Shown here piece after piece: positions 1-8,823 of a stretch of DNA of 64,000 bases (within the stretch, counting starts at the first letter, position 1; every line of letters begins with the position of its first letter). The DNA comes from Candidatus Kapaibacterium sp. (lineage in GTDB: Bacteria > Bacteroidota > Ignavibacteria > Kapaibacteriales > NICIL-2): assembly GCA_026003495.1 (NCBI GenBank), contig BPHK01000001.1:1004579-1068578 (forward strand). Direction: 5' to 3'. The position numbers and the translations under genes were made by a program. The notes below the pieces were generated by a model. It made no database searches. It had not been told where the DNA came from and saw only the letters and a program-made list of their open reading frames with translations.

Positions 1-1046
1 GGATCGCAAACACAGTAGCGGTCAGCATTCCAAGCCACGATTGCAATGCGAATATCCCGATGTGGTCTCGATAGGTGCCGCGAGTGAGGAGTTCGACAAC
101 AAATGGTGCTGCAGCCGGCAACGACACACGCGATGATCCCGATCGTTGCGGTTGCAAGCCGCAGTGCGTCTTGGGTATGTTCGATTGCTCCGTTGCGATC
201 AGCATGGAGTTTGCTGCTCAGCAACGGTACAAGCGGTGACCAGAGAATTCCCATCAACACGTTTGCAGGAAGCGCTGCGTAGCTCGATGCACCGAAGACG
301 CCGACCATCGTTAGGGTGCCAGCAAGCTGGAGAATAGCAAGGTCGAGCATCGTGTGGAGCGAAAGGAAGAGCGCAAGAAATCCGAGGGGGCGTGCGGTGC
401 GGAAAAGGCTGGCGAGTGCAGAGCGATCGAACAGAACTCGGATCATCCCTGCGCGCACGGCTTGAACTGCAAGCAGTATGAAACTTGGCAGCGCACTAAC
501 CAGTTGCAACACGAGCACACTTGCCGCACTCAGATTGGCTTGGCAGGCCACAAGCATCGCTGCCAAGAGCAGGACATCGAGGATGCTTAGCGCAGCGATG
601 CTGCCAAATCGCATCTGGGATTGAAGTGGCAGTTCCAATGTTGTGCGCAACGCCATCCCGCGCGAGAGTACAACTGTTGCAGCTGCCCCAACCAGTGATA
701 TGCTCACTGGAACATCGCCAATAGCGTAGAGACAGGCAGCGACCGCAGCAGCTGTTCCAAGAGCAATCCCACTGCGCAGCCATACAAGCGTTGAAAACAA
801 CGCTGTGTGGGAAGGCGCCCCACGAAGGCGATGAACGATGAGCGTGTTGAAGCCATTCATCATCGTAATGGATAATGCAGCTGCAGTCCATTGCTGGACG
901 AGCGTGAGCACTCCGTATTCGGCTTTGGGGAGTGTGCTCAAGATCGTGCGGATGCTGACAAGGTAGATAGCATAGTAGGCAAGCTGTCCCACGAGCAAAA
1001 TGCCGCTTGCTCGGCCAAAGCTCCATGCCGCATCAGTATTCTGCAT
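1..1046 (-). CDS. Polysaccharide/lipid flippase-like membrane protein, 3' end outside window, apparent frameshift
   Basis: A hydrophobic protein begins at ATG 1046, sharing one base with the stop of the TonB-like gene (TGATG). Residues 1-300 form repeated membrane segments with short basic loops (for example TLPKAEYGVL near residue 37), as in the MVF/oligosaccharide flippase superfamily. The frame is good down to about position 117 (ending IIACVVA). The family-like continuation AAPFVVELLTRGTYRDHIG then appears in the next frame, as if one extra G lay near 114-119. Neither frame has a stop before base 1, so this is either a sequence error or a recent frameshift. Such proteins flip lipid-linked glycans or lipid II across the inner membrane. 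It is the last visible gene of the murD-ftsW operon, where a lipid II flippase would fit, but the substrate cannot be read from sequence. Confidence 0.72.
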   Translation of the reverse strand, partial: MQNTDAAWSFGRASGILLVGQLAYYAIYLVSIRTILSTLPKAEYGVLTLVQQWTAAALSITMMNGFNTLIVHRLRGAPSHTALFSTLVWLRSGIALGTAAAVAACLYAIGDVPVSISLVGAAATVVLSRGMALRTTLELPLQSQMRFGSIAALSILDVLLLAAMLVACQANLSAASVLVLQLVSALPSFILLAVQAVRAGMIRVLFDRSALASLFRTARPLGFLALFLSLHTMLDLAILQLAGTLTMVGVFGASSYAALPANVLMGILWSPLVPLLSSKLHADRNGAIEHTQDALRLATATIGIIACVVAGCSTICCRTPHSRHLSRPHRDIRIAIVAWNADRYCVCD

Positions 1047-1837
1047 CAGTTGACGTCGAATCGGAAGGTGATGATGCCGACGAGCACGCTATCGGCTTTG
1101 AGTGGACGAAAGCGCCATTGGCGCAACGCACGAATTGCTGCGCTTTCGGCTTCTGGCGCACCGCGTACAAGTGGACGTACGTCAATGACGTCGCCCTGCG
1201 GCGAAACAAGGAATCGCAGCTTGACGATCGTTGAGCGTGCAAGATTTTCTGGAGCAGTCGGGATGACTTTCCGCACAACGATTGCACCACCGCGGCCACC
1301 CCATTCGATGTCTCCTAGCCCAAGTCCCGCGCCCTGGCCCGAGCCACTTGTGCCTCGGCCTGTTCCCTGCGCCGGGCCTTGGCGATCCCCGATGGTTGTG
1401 CGACTGTTGCCATCAGCAGCATTGCGTCCAGTTACTGAATCTTGCGCGCGTGATTTTTGCGTAGCATCGCTGGCTACCGGCGTAAAGCGGCCGCCTTCCT
1501 GGCTCGATGGCGTGCGGCGGGTAACGTGCCGCGAGCGTGGAGCCGAACGCTGTGCATCTTCGAGTAGTGCTGCACTGCGACGAGCCCGTTGCGTGAGTCC
1601 TTCGGGGGAGAGGTTGCCCTTGCTTCCACCAGTCCCATCACCCGCACCGAAGTTCACCGTTGCAAGCACTTCATACGGCAGCACTGGAGGTTTCTCCTTC
1701 GAGGGTGGAAGCGAGCCGACCAGTAATCCCAACAGAGTCAGCAGGGACACAGCAGCAACGAAGCCTTTGGCTGTGTTGCTATCCCACGGAATTCGAATGC
1801 GGAGTTCGAGCTTGCTCTGTTCGGTGTAACGCTGCAT
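1046..1837 (-). CDS. TonB-family energy transducer-like protein (263 aa)
   Basis: This is a single-pass periplasmic protein. A membrane anchor lies at about residues 26-46 (GFVAAVSLLTLLGLLVGSLPP region), followed by a long disordered linker rich in Gly, Ser, Arg and Thr. The C-terminal 90 residues resemble a TonB C-terminal domain: VKLRFLVSPQGDVIDV, then AAIRALRQWRFRPL, the usual Y/FxPxxxxG-containing layout. TonB proteins pass proton-motive energy from ExbB/ExbD to outer-membrane receptors; no exbB or exbD is in the window. The ATG at 1837 is preferred, 26 nt after the SPOR gene stop. An upstream TTG at 1885 would overlap that gene. A btuB receptor is encoded elsewhere in the window, but a link is only possible, not shown. 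Confidence 0.8.
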   Translation of the reverse strand: MQRYTEQSKLELRIRIPWDSNTAKGFVAAVSLLTLLGLLVGSLPPSKEKPPVLPYEVLATVNFGAGDGTGGSKGNLSPEGLTQRARRSAALLEDAQRSAPRSRHVTRRTPSSQEGGRFTPVASDATQKSRAQDSVTGRNAADGNSRTTIGDRQGPAQGTGRGTSGSGQGAGLGLGDIEWGGRGGAIVVRKVIPTAPENLARSTIVKLRFLVSPQGDVIDVRPLVRGAPEAESAAIRALRQWRFRPLKADSVLVGIITFRFDVN

Positions 1838-1863
1838 CCTGTGTGCAACGGTGAAAGATTCGT

Positions 1864-2994
1864 CTATTTGATTTGCACGATCCAAACATCGGCTAAACTT
1901 AGGCCAAGCGAGCGTGCAGCTTGCTCTGCTTCTACCAGGGAGCCATACACGCCCACTCGGACGCGGTAGTACGTCTGCTGGCGGATTGTGCGTTCAGTGA
2001 TTGTGACTTGCTTGCCGGATGCGCGTTCTTCAGCATAGCGTTTCCAGCGCAGTGCATCGGAATACGATGGAGTGGAGCAAAGCTGTATGACGAACGTCCC
2101 GTCACTTTTCGGTGGCGGAAGCGTTGGTGGCTCTATGATTGCAACGTCATTGGGTCGGTCCTCTGCACTCTTGGCTGATGCTACGGGCGTGCGATGTGGT
2201 CCGGAAGACGAGGCGGTGCTGGTTGCTCGGCTTATTGGCGCTGCTTTCGCTATAGGAGCTTCGATCGAGTCACGTTGCGTTTGAGCAGCGGGCGTATCGG
2301 TCACAGTTGTGGAGTTGCGCTGTTCTCCACTGGAAGCAGACTCCTGTTGCTGCGATTCCATCTGCGGATTGAGAGCTGGAGCGGTCGGTGAAGCGCTTGA
2401 TGTTGATGCTCGGGTAGTATCAGAAGTGCTGCTGCTGATCAAGTGGTTCAACCACTGCTGGCGAAAGAGAACTACACTAGCCACAATTGCAACCAGCATG
2501 CCGATTGCGACCAACACGGTGGTGCGCCGATGCTGGGGCTGATGTGGCGCAGTAGATCCAGCGGCATGGTCTTCTGTTGCGTGCTCTTCGGCGAATTCAT
2601 CCCCAGGGTGAGTACTAGTCTGCGTAGCAGTGGGGCCAGGGAGTGATTGCTCGGCGCCGATAGGCTCAGTACGTTCTGCTCTGGTGAGTTCGAATGCCTC
2701 GAGCTGTTCTGCCAACCGCGCGAGTGGATCTTCGCTCGGTGCGGCGCGACGCATTCGGCTACGCTCGACCTCAGCGGCAATTTCTGCCGCAAATGCTGGG
2801 TCGAGTTGAAGCAGCACTGGAGCAGGCTCCTGGGGAGATGTCGCGTCGGTCTCATTTGGTTGTGGAGCAGTTGCAGGTGCGAAAGGCAGCTTACCGGGAT
2901 ACCGCTCGAGCCGGTCGAGGACGAAAAACTCCCCCGTTCCAGTGGCGTACTCACTCGAAACAGAATGAAGAGTGTCGAGCAGAAACTCATCCAT
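1864..2994 (-). CDS. SPOR-domain membrane protein (376 aa)
   Basis: Residues 1-157 are acidic and low-complexity, presumably cytoplasmic. A single membrane helix lies at about 158-177 (VLVAIGMLVAIVASVVLF region). A Ser/Thr/Ala-rich linker follows, and the last ~75 residues form a SPOR domain (FVIQLCSTPSYSDALRWK at its start, YYRVRVGVYGSLVEAEQAA near its end). SPOR domains bind denuded glycan strands of septal peptidoglycan and target proteins to the division site. The position downstream of murD and ftsW supports a cell-wall or division role. It starts 18 nt after the barrel-protein gene ends. The architecture is like FtsN/DedD-type proteins, but orthology is not claimed. Confidence 0.85.
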   Translation of the reverse strand: MDEFLLDTLHSVSSEYATGTGEFFVLDRLERYPGKLPFAPATAPQPNETDATSPQEPAPVLLQLDPAFAAEIAAEVERSRMRRAAPSEDPLARLAEQLEAFELTRAERTEPIGAEQSLPGPTATQTSTHPGDEFAEEHATEDHAAGSTAPHQPQHRRTTVLVAIGMLVAIVASVVLFRQQWLNHLISSSTSDTTRASTSSASPTAPALNPQMESQQQESASSGEQRNSTTVTDTPAAQTQRDSIEAPIAKAAPISRATSTASSSGPHRTPVASAKSAEDRPNDVAIIEPPTLPPPKSDGTFVIQLCSTPSYSDALRWKRYAEERASGKQVTITERTIRQQTYYRVRVGVYGSLVEAEQAARSLGLSLADVWIVQIK

Positions 2995-3012
2995 CGTGGA
3001 GGGAAGGAGCGG

Positions 3013-4599
3013 TTAGAACCGTACTGCCAAACCGATGCCAACAAAACTACCACGCTCGATGTACCCTTGCCAGAGTTCAATGATGCTGCCGGCAAGGTTA
3101 TCGAGAACAGCTGTCACGGAAAGTGTGCTGTTGAGCTTGTATTCTCCTCGTGCTGCGATAACAAGGTAGCCTTGTAACCGGTCGGTGCGTTGCGCGCTTG
3201 CACGGCGTGACGAAACATAGCCCGTGCGAACTGATGCAATCAGACGTTCAGTAATTGCTTTCCCGTACTCGATGTCCGCTGTAAACTCCGGGCGGTACGG
3301 CACTCGGCTGCCGTCGTCGAAGGTTGCATCGAGCACGCGGACCATGGCACGGAGGAAGTCTTGGCTGTTTGGGGTATAGCTACTGCGAAGCTCAATCGCC
3401 CGTTGCGTCCAGGACGCATAGCGGAGAGCAAACGTGCCATCTTCTTGTGGCTCGGGATACGGCGCCTCGGAGAATGAAGAGAGCTGGAGGTTTGCCGAAA
3501 CTTGGAGCTGGGACGATGGGATGATCGTAATCTCTGCGTCGAGTTGGTACGGACTCAGTTGCAGACCAATTGCAGCGGTGTCGCTCAGGTACGGGCAACG
3601 AGCAAGTTCATTGCGGAAATACACAGGCGTCATCGAGCTTTGCACGCGGCCATCAAGCCAGAGCCAGGGTATTACTCGCCACCGAGCACGAACATCGGCA
3701 AGTGGCATAAACTCCGTCGTGCGCCACGATCTTGTCCCAAGCTGTGCGCCGAGTTGCGCTTCCACAGCAAACACTGAATCAGCATACGAACCAGACAGCG
3801 CCAGGGTGTGGAAATGCAGCGCTGTTCCGCGATAGTTCCGCACACTTAGATCGGCACGTGCGCCGAGCACGACGTTATCAACGTGCAATGGCATGCTACT
3901 TGCGCGTGCGCGAAGCTCGGTTTCATTTGTCGTGCTCGAGTCCATCTGGCGGAGCCGGGTATGGTGTAGCTCGAACGCAGCGTGGTAAGGTAGAGTGGTA
4001 CCACCGCTGTATTGATGCTGGAGCTCTAGCGCAATCGTTTGTGCTGAACGTTCAGGTGCTGAAGGCACGGCAAAGAGTCGGTAGGTGCGCGTCTGCACAT
4101 CCAGCGTGCCATTGCCCATCATGCGTGGAGCGTCGGGGGCTACCTGCGTCGCAGTTCGGGCGAGTGCACGGAAATGTGTGCGGAAGTAATCAGCGTTCGG
4201 ACGGTATGGACCGCCACGGTCAAGTGTCCCGCGAAGGTCGAGCGTGTACCGATCCACCTGTGTTTGGTAGAGTGCATCCAGTCCGGCAAACCCGTAGAGA
4301 CCTGCGTGTGCGGTTAGGGCAAGTGTTTCGTCGCTCGGCTGGAGAATCCGTCGCTGGTACTCTAGTGGTTCGCTGCGAAAGAGTGGAGTTTTCTCCAGTG
4401 GGTTGATGCTATCGAGCTCGCGCTGCGTGTATGGCGGAGGTGGCTCAGGCGGATGCTTGACAAGGCTTTTCGGCAGAAAGAGCGTCTCTTTGCCTTCGAT
4501 GACGATGGTCATGAAATCAATCGGCTCGCCGCGCTGCTGTTGGGCAGCCAGCGTCGTTCCCAGCAGTGCAAGTGCGAGCGTGATGCGATAAACGTTCAT
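3013..4599 (-). CDS. Outer-membrane beta-barrel protein, TonB-receptor-like (528 aa)
   Basis: The protein has a short signal peptide (MNVYRITLALALLGTTLAA), a Pro-rich segment (PPEPPPPY, about residues 50-57), then many alternating amphipathic strands. It ends in a terminal aromatic (GIGLAVRF), the usual BAM-recognised barrel ending. No plug domain is evident, so it looks like the barrel part of a TonB-dependent or porin-like protein rather than a full receptor. Its start overlaps the TPR gene stop by 4 nt (ATGA), suggesting translational coupling. Because TonB-like and TPR proteins are encoded next to it, it may form an envelope complex with them; this is inference. The substrate is unknown. 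Confidence 0.72.
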   Translation of the reverse strand: MNVYRITLALALLGTTLAAQQQRGEPIDFMTIVIEGKETLFLPKSLVKHPPEPPPPYTQRELDSINPLEKTPLFRSEPLEYQRRILQPSDETLALTAHAGLYGFAGLDALYQTQVDRYTLDLRGTLDRGGPYRPNADYFRTHFRALARTATQVAPDAPRMMGNGTLDVQTRTYRLFAVPSAPERSAQTIALELQHQYSGGTTLPYHAAFELHHTRLRQMDSSTTNETELRARASSMPLHVDNVVLGARADLSVRNYRGTALHFHTLALSGSYADSVFAVEAQLGAQLGTRSWRTTEFMPLADVRARWRVIPWLWLDGRVQSSMTPVYFRNELARCPYLSDTAAIGLQLSPYQLDAEITIIPSSQLQVSANLQLSSFSEAPYPEPQEDGTFALRYASWTQRAIELRSSYTPNSQDFLRAMVRVLDATFDDGSRVPYRPEFTADIEYGKAITERLIASVRTGYVSSRRASAQRTDRLQGYLVIAARGEYKLNSTLSVTAVLDNLAGSIIELWQGYIERGSFVGIGLAVRF

Positions 4600-7500
4600 G
4601 GCCGTTTCTCCAATCGTCGTCGTCGAGCAGCAGCGGTGCGACCAAAATCGTCGTCAGGGCGGAGGATTATGATTGTCTGGTAAAGCTGGCGCGCTTTTGC
4701 GCGATCGCCTTGCGTTTCTGCGCACTCAGCAAGCCCCAGCAACGAAAGGGTGTACCAATCCTCGATGCCTTCGAAGCGGTCTAACACGAGGGAGAATGTA
4801 TCAGCAGCCGCTGCACAGTTTCCTTCGCGTTGCCATAGCTCGCCGATGCGATAAGCTGCTTCTGCTGCCAGCGGAGGGTTGTCGTTGTAGCCGATGATCG
4901 GACGGAACATGGCGCGTGCAGTGTCGCTCGATCCGCGCTCACGGTACAACATGCCGAGTCGGTAGTACGCCTGATAGGCATATTCTCCTGCACCAGTTGT
5001 TGCCAGACGCCACAATGCCAGCGCGGATGTGGAATCCCCACGTGCGAGCGCAATCCGTGCTCGCTCGACCGCTGCACGGGCGAAGCTTTGCGTTCCAGGG
5101 TAGCGTGCCATCACAACCGAAAAGAGTGAATCGGCACGCTGGCTAAAGGAATTCGATGCCCAGTAGGCTGCCATATCCACCAGCGCCAGTTCGGTCGCTT
5201 GGCTGGAGTCGTAGTGCTGCACCAAGCGGCGGAGGACCCGTTCGGCATCGTCTGCCTTGCCAAGTTCGAGCGAGCTTTTGAGCACGCCGTAGAGAGCATC
5301 GGGGACGTAGCGACTGCTTGGGTACTGCTCGATGAAACGTTCGTATTCCTTTATCGCGGAGGAAAAGTCGCGATTGCGGACGAAAATATCGGTTGTACGA
5401 AAAGCGATCTGCGCGCTCTGTTCGGATGTGGGATTGCGCTCGATGTACTCCCGCGCGACCTCGACTGCGAGCGAATCCTGGCCGAGATTGATGTAAGCAT
5501 CCTGAATGGCTTCGATTGCTTGTCCTGCGAGCGAGCTCGATGGGTAGTCTGCCAAAAATTGCCGGTACAAGTCAATGGCGCGAACGTATTGCCCGCTGTT
5601 GTAGGTGCATTGGGCGATGTAGAACCGTGCGGCTGGTGCAAGCTCGCTATTGGGGTAGCTGCGCAGTAGCGTGTTGAACATTGCGATAGCGTCGTCCCAT
5701 TTGCCCTGGAGCATCCGAATCCACGCGATGTTGTAGAGGGCATCATCGGCAATGGGGGATTCGGGGAAGTTGCGCACAAACGAACGGAAGTGCTCTGCAG
5801 CGTTCGTGTAGTCACCGAGGCGGTAGAGCGATTGCCCCACTTGAAAGAGCGCGTACTCGCCGTCGTCGCTCTGCGGGCTCGTTTTGACCACCTGACGGTA
5901 GAGCCGTGCAGCGTCGGCGTACTTTTTGGACAGGTAGAGCATGTCCGCTTTGCGGAGTGTCACGTCTATTCCGTGGGGAGTTCGTGGGAACTCTGCCAGC
6001 AGGCGGTCGAATGTTTGCGTGGCAGCATCGAATTTTCGCAGCCGGAACTGTGCCCAGCCCAGGTTGTAGAGTGCCTCTTCTCGTCGCGCGGAGTTGGGGT
6101 GTTGGTTGAGCAGTTGCTCCAGTGCAGCCACGGCGTTTTCGAGCATGTTCGAACGTTCGTAGCTTTCTGCAAGCCAGAGCAACGCTTCATCGTGGCGGTC
6201 GTGGGTTGGGTAGCGTGCGATGAATAACCCAAGGTCGGTGATTGCATCGGAGTAGCGCCCATCGTTTGCTGCAGCAATTCCACGGAGGAGTAGCGCTTCC
6301 GCTGTCAGCAGCTCAAGATTCGGGACAACGGTTGCTGGTAGTCTTCGCGTGTGTTGCTCCAATTCATTGCAGGAGCGAATGGTGCTATCCCAGCGTCGGA
6401 GATCGAACTCCGTCCGTGCGCGAAGCAGGAGTCCGCGGAGCATCGTCGCGGGGTCACTTGCTGCGCGGTAGGCACGGTCGAAGAGCAGCCACGCTGTGCG
6501 GTATTGCGCCCGCGTGTACTCAATCTGCCCGCGCTCGATCAAGGCCTGCGCACGCAACGGGAAGGCTGGGTCTGCGATGAGCGCATCGAAGAGTTCAATT
6601 GCTCTGAGAGCATCGCCGCTACGTTCGACTGCAACCGCACGAAAGAGCAATGCCTGCGCTCGCTGGAGCGAGAGCACATCGGCGACCGAATCAAGGACGG
6701 TGCGGTAGGCAGCGATTGCATCGGAGTACCGCCCACGATTGAGTTCTGCCCAGCCAATGCCGAGATACGCCTGCCACCGTAGTGGTGAGTGTTGGAGCGT
6801 GCCAGAAGCAGTAACAGCGCGGTATCGCTCGATTGCTTGCGCAAACTGCCCAATCTGGCTGAGTGCTTCTGCAGTCAGGAGCTCAATGAGTGCATCCGCA
6901 TCGGGAACAAGATTCTGCGGAGGCAGCAGTACGCTCCCCTGCTCACTCAACTCGAGTGCCTGACGCGCAGCCTCGAGCCGTTGGAGTGCTTGCCGGGGTT
7001 GGCGAAGCAACAGCAGTTGCTGTGCTGCGCGAATCTGCGCGGTGACGACAAGGTTTCCCTGCGCACTGCAGGCAAGTGCGCTGTCGTAGGCCGCCAGTGC
7101 TGCGCGGTAGTCACCGTGAAATTCAGCGATCGTGCCTAAGCCGACATACGCATCGTCACAGTAGTCTGAAGGATTATCGAGCAACTGACGAAACGATTGT
7201 GCTGCTTGATCGAAGGACGAGTGGTGCATGAGCGCGACCGCTTTCCAATACTGTGCGCGCTGCCAAAATTGGCGGTCGCTGGTGTCACCCTGCGTGCGCT
7301 CGCGCACGAGCGTTGCTGCCGAGTCAAAGTCCAGCGCAGCCAGAGCATAGCGACGATCGTCGAACTGCGCTACGCCGCGAAGGTAGTATGCTTCGGCACG
7401 GAACGGAAGGATGGGACGCTGTTCAAGGTAGGAACTCAGCCGAGCAATAGCTACCTGGCGATTACCACGAAGCAGCTCAAGCCGGATTGCTTCCAGCTCA

Positions 7501-7730
7501 GGCGCAGCGTCGAGAGGGTGAATCAGTGGCGGCGCAAGCTGCCGACCGAGCGCGTCGCTTGCCCGGAGCGATTGCTGCGACTGCTCAAGGAGCACAGCTT
7601 CGAGTGTTCGATGGAGCACATCCTCAGGCAAAGGCGAAAGAAGTTGCCCATCCGCAGGCAGCGCTGCACTGCTGAGAGCCAGTAATGTTGCCGCCATCCA
7701 CGCTGCTACTGCTCTCCATCCTTTAGGCAT
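4596..7730 (-). CDS. Large periplasmic tetratricopeptide-repeat protein (1044 aa)
   Basis: It starts at ATG 7730 with a signal peptide (MPKGWRAVAAWMAATLLALS). The frame stays open upstream, but that part reads like non-coding shadow and lies inside ftsW. Almost the whole mature protein is TPR/Sel1-like helical pairs; recurrent units resemble YNLGWAQFRLRKFDAATQTF and YNIAWIRMLQGKWDDAIAMF, the YbgF/BamD style of TPR with spacing near 34-37 residues. TPR arrays are protein-interaction scaffolds. It overlaps ftsW by 8 nt and the following barrel gene by 4 nt. The operon context suggests an envelope scaffold linking wall synthesis and outer-membrane functions, which is inference. No catalytic domain is seen. 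Confidence 0.83.
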   Translation of the reverse strand: MPKGWRAVAAWMAATLLALSSAALPADGQLLSPLPEDVLHRTLEAVLLEQSQQSLRASDALGRQLAPPLIHPLDAAPELEAIRLELLRGNRQVAIARLSSYLEQRPILPFRAEAYYLRGVAQFDDRRYALAALDFDSAATLVRERTQGDTSDRQFWQRAQYWKAVALMHHSSFDQAAQSFRQLLDNPSDYCDDAYVGLGTIAEFHGDYRAALAAYDSALACSAQGNLVVTAQIRAAQQLLLLRQPRQALQRLEAARQALELSEQGSVLLPPQNLVPDADALIELLTAEALSQIGQFAQAIERYRAVTASGTLQHSPLRWQAYLGIGWAELNRGRYSDAIAAYRTVLDSVADVLSLQRAQALLFRAVAVERSGDALRAIELFDALIADPAFPLRAQALIERGQIEYTRAQYRTAWLLFDRAYRAASDPATMLRGLLLRARTEFDLRRWDSTIRSCNELEQHTRRLPATVVPNLELLTAEALLLRGIAAANDGRYSDAITDLGLFIARYPTHDRHDEALLWLAESYERSNMLENAVAALEQLLNQHPNSARREEALYNLGWAQFRLRKFDAATQTFDRLLAEFPRTPHGIDVTLRKADMLYLSKKYADAARLYRQVVKTSPQSDDGEYALFQVGQSLYRLGDYTNAAEHFRSFVRNFPESPIADDALYNIAWIRMLQGKWDDAIAMFNTLLRSYPNSELAPAARFYIAQCTYNSGQYVRAIDLYRQFLADYPSSSLAGQAIEAIQDAYINLGQDSLAVEVAREYIERNPTSEQSAQIAFRTTDIFVRNRDFSSAIKEYERFIEQYPSSRYVPDALYGVLKSSLELGKADDAERVLRRLVQHYDSSQATELALVDMAAYWASNSFSQRADSLFSVVMARYPGTQSFARAAVERARIALARGDSTSALALWRLATTGAGEYAYQAYYRLGMLYRERGSSDTARAMFRPIIGYNDNPPLAAEAAYRIGELWQREGNCAAAADTFSLVLDRFEGIEDWYTLSLLGLAECAETQGDRAKARQLYQTIIILRPDDDFGRTAAARRRRLEKRP

Positions 7731-8823
7731 TGGGAACCTCCGAGTGATTGGATTGACGGCTAATGTTGAGGAGTACACCAAGCGCACTCGCAGTGAAGAC
7801 AATGCTGCTACCGCCGTAACTGACAAGGGGAAGAGGAATACCGGTTGTGGGGAGCAACCCGCAGTTGACTGCAATGTGTACCAATGCGTAGAAGCCAATA
7901 GCTATTGTTACCGCCCATGCCAGCAAGTAGCCGAGTGTATCGGGTGCCCGCACTGCAATGCGAATCCCACGAACCACGATTGCTGCGTAGGCAGCCATGA
8001 GCAGTAGAATCCCGATTAAACCGTATTCTTCGCCGATGATGGCAGCGATGAAGTCCCCGTATGATTCAGGGAGGAACAAATCCCGCTGGCGGCTCAAGCC
8101 CGGGCCGACACCAATAATGCCACCTCGCGCAAAGCCAATGAGTGCTTGCTGGAGTTGGTAGGAATCACCCGCCTTACCGTTGGATCCCACGTAAGTGGCA
8201 ATTCGCTGCACACGATAGTCTGCACCGACGGCGTAGATTACTACCGCCACCAGACCGATGGTGGCGATCACGCTCAAGTGAGGAAGGCGTGCCCCACCGA
8301 TGAACAGCAGCATCATCGCCAGCGAAAATATCAGAGCCGCAGTAGACAGGTTTGGTTGAAGTGCAATTGCTCCGACAACGAGGGCTGTCCATCCAACCAG
8401 TGGTAACAGACCACGCTTCCAATCCCACAGTTCGACGTCGAGCTGGCTCATCCGCACCGCAAGGTGGAACAGTAACGCGAACTTTGCCAGCTCTGATGGC
8501 TGCAGACTGATTCCAGCAAGATCGAGCCATCGCACGGCACCCTTCAGCTGCGTACCCTGTACCAAGACAAACACCAAGAGCACAAGACTCAACACCAACA
8601 GCGGACGGCTAATCTGCTCAAAGATGTGGTAGTCAGCCCGGCTGAGCAGCAGCATGAGACCAAGTGAGAGCGCAACGCGAGCTGTGTGGTTGACCACAAG
8701 GCGCTCGGCATCTCCAAGGTGGACACTTGCGAATTCAGCGCTCGCGGTGTACACAAATACGATCCCCGCCACCAGGAGCACTGTTGCAATACTGAGCACG
8801 ATGCGATCGGATGGGGCGTTCAT
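7723..8823 (-). CDS. ftsW: FtsW, SEDS-family peptidoglycan polymerase/division protein (366 aa)
   Basis: This is a multi-pass SEDS protein with about ten membrane segments. Diagnostic motifs are VRWLDLAGISLQPSELAKFA (about residues 97-116), the ARGG-GVGPG region (FARGGIIGVGPG), GDFIAAIIGEEYGLIG, and the C-terminal TGIPLPLVSYGGSS. SEDS proteins polymerise glycan strands from lipid II together with a class B PBP; FtsW acts at the septum, RodA in elongation. The FtsW assignment rests mainly on the immediately upstream murD (4-nt overlap), as in dcw clusters, and on the lack of mre or pbp2 neighbours. The length matches the family. It ends inside the TPR gene start (8-nt overlap). Confidence 0.92.
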   Translation of the reverse strand: MNAPSDRIVLSIATVLLVAGIVFVYTASAEFASVHLGDAERLVVNHTARVALSLGLMLLLSRADYHIFEQISRPLLVLSLVLLVFVLVQGTQLKGAVRWLDLAGISLQPSELAKFALLFHLAVRMSQLDVELWDWKRGLLPLVGWTALVVGAIALQPNLSTAALIFSLAMMLLFIGGARLPHLSVIATIGLVAVVIYAVGADYRVQRIATYVGSNGKAGDSYQLQQALIGFARGGIIGVGPGLSRQRDLFLPESYGDFIAAIIGEEYGLIGILLLMAAYAAIVVRGIRIAVRAPDTLGYLLAWAVTIAIGFYALVHIAVNCGLLPTTGIPLPLVSYGGSSIVFTASALGVLLNISRQSNHSEVPNA

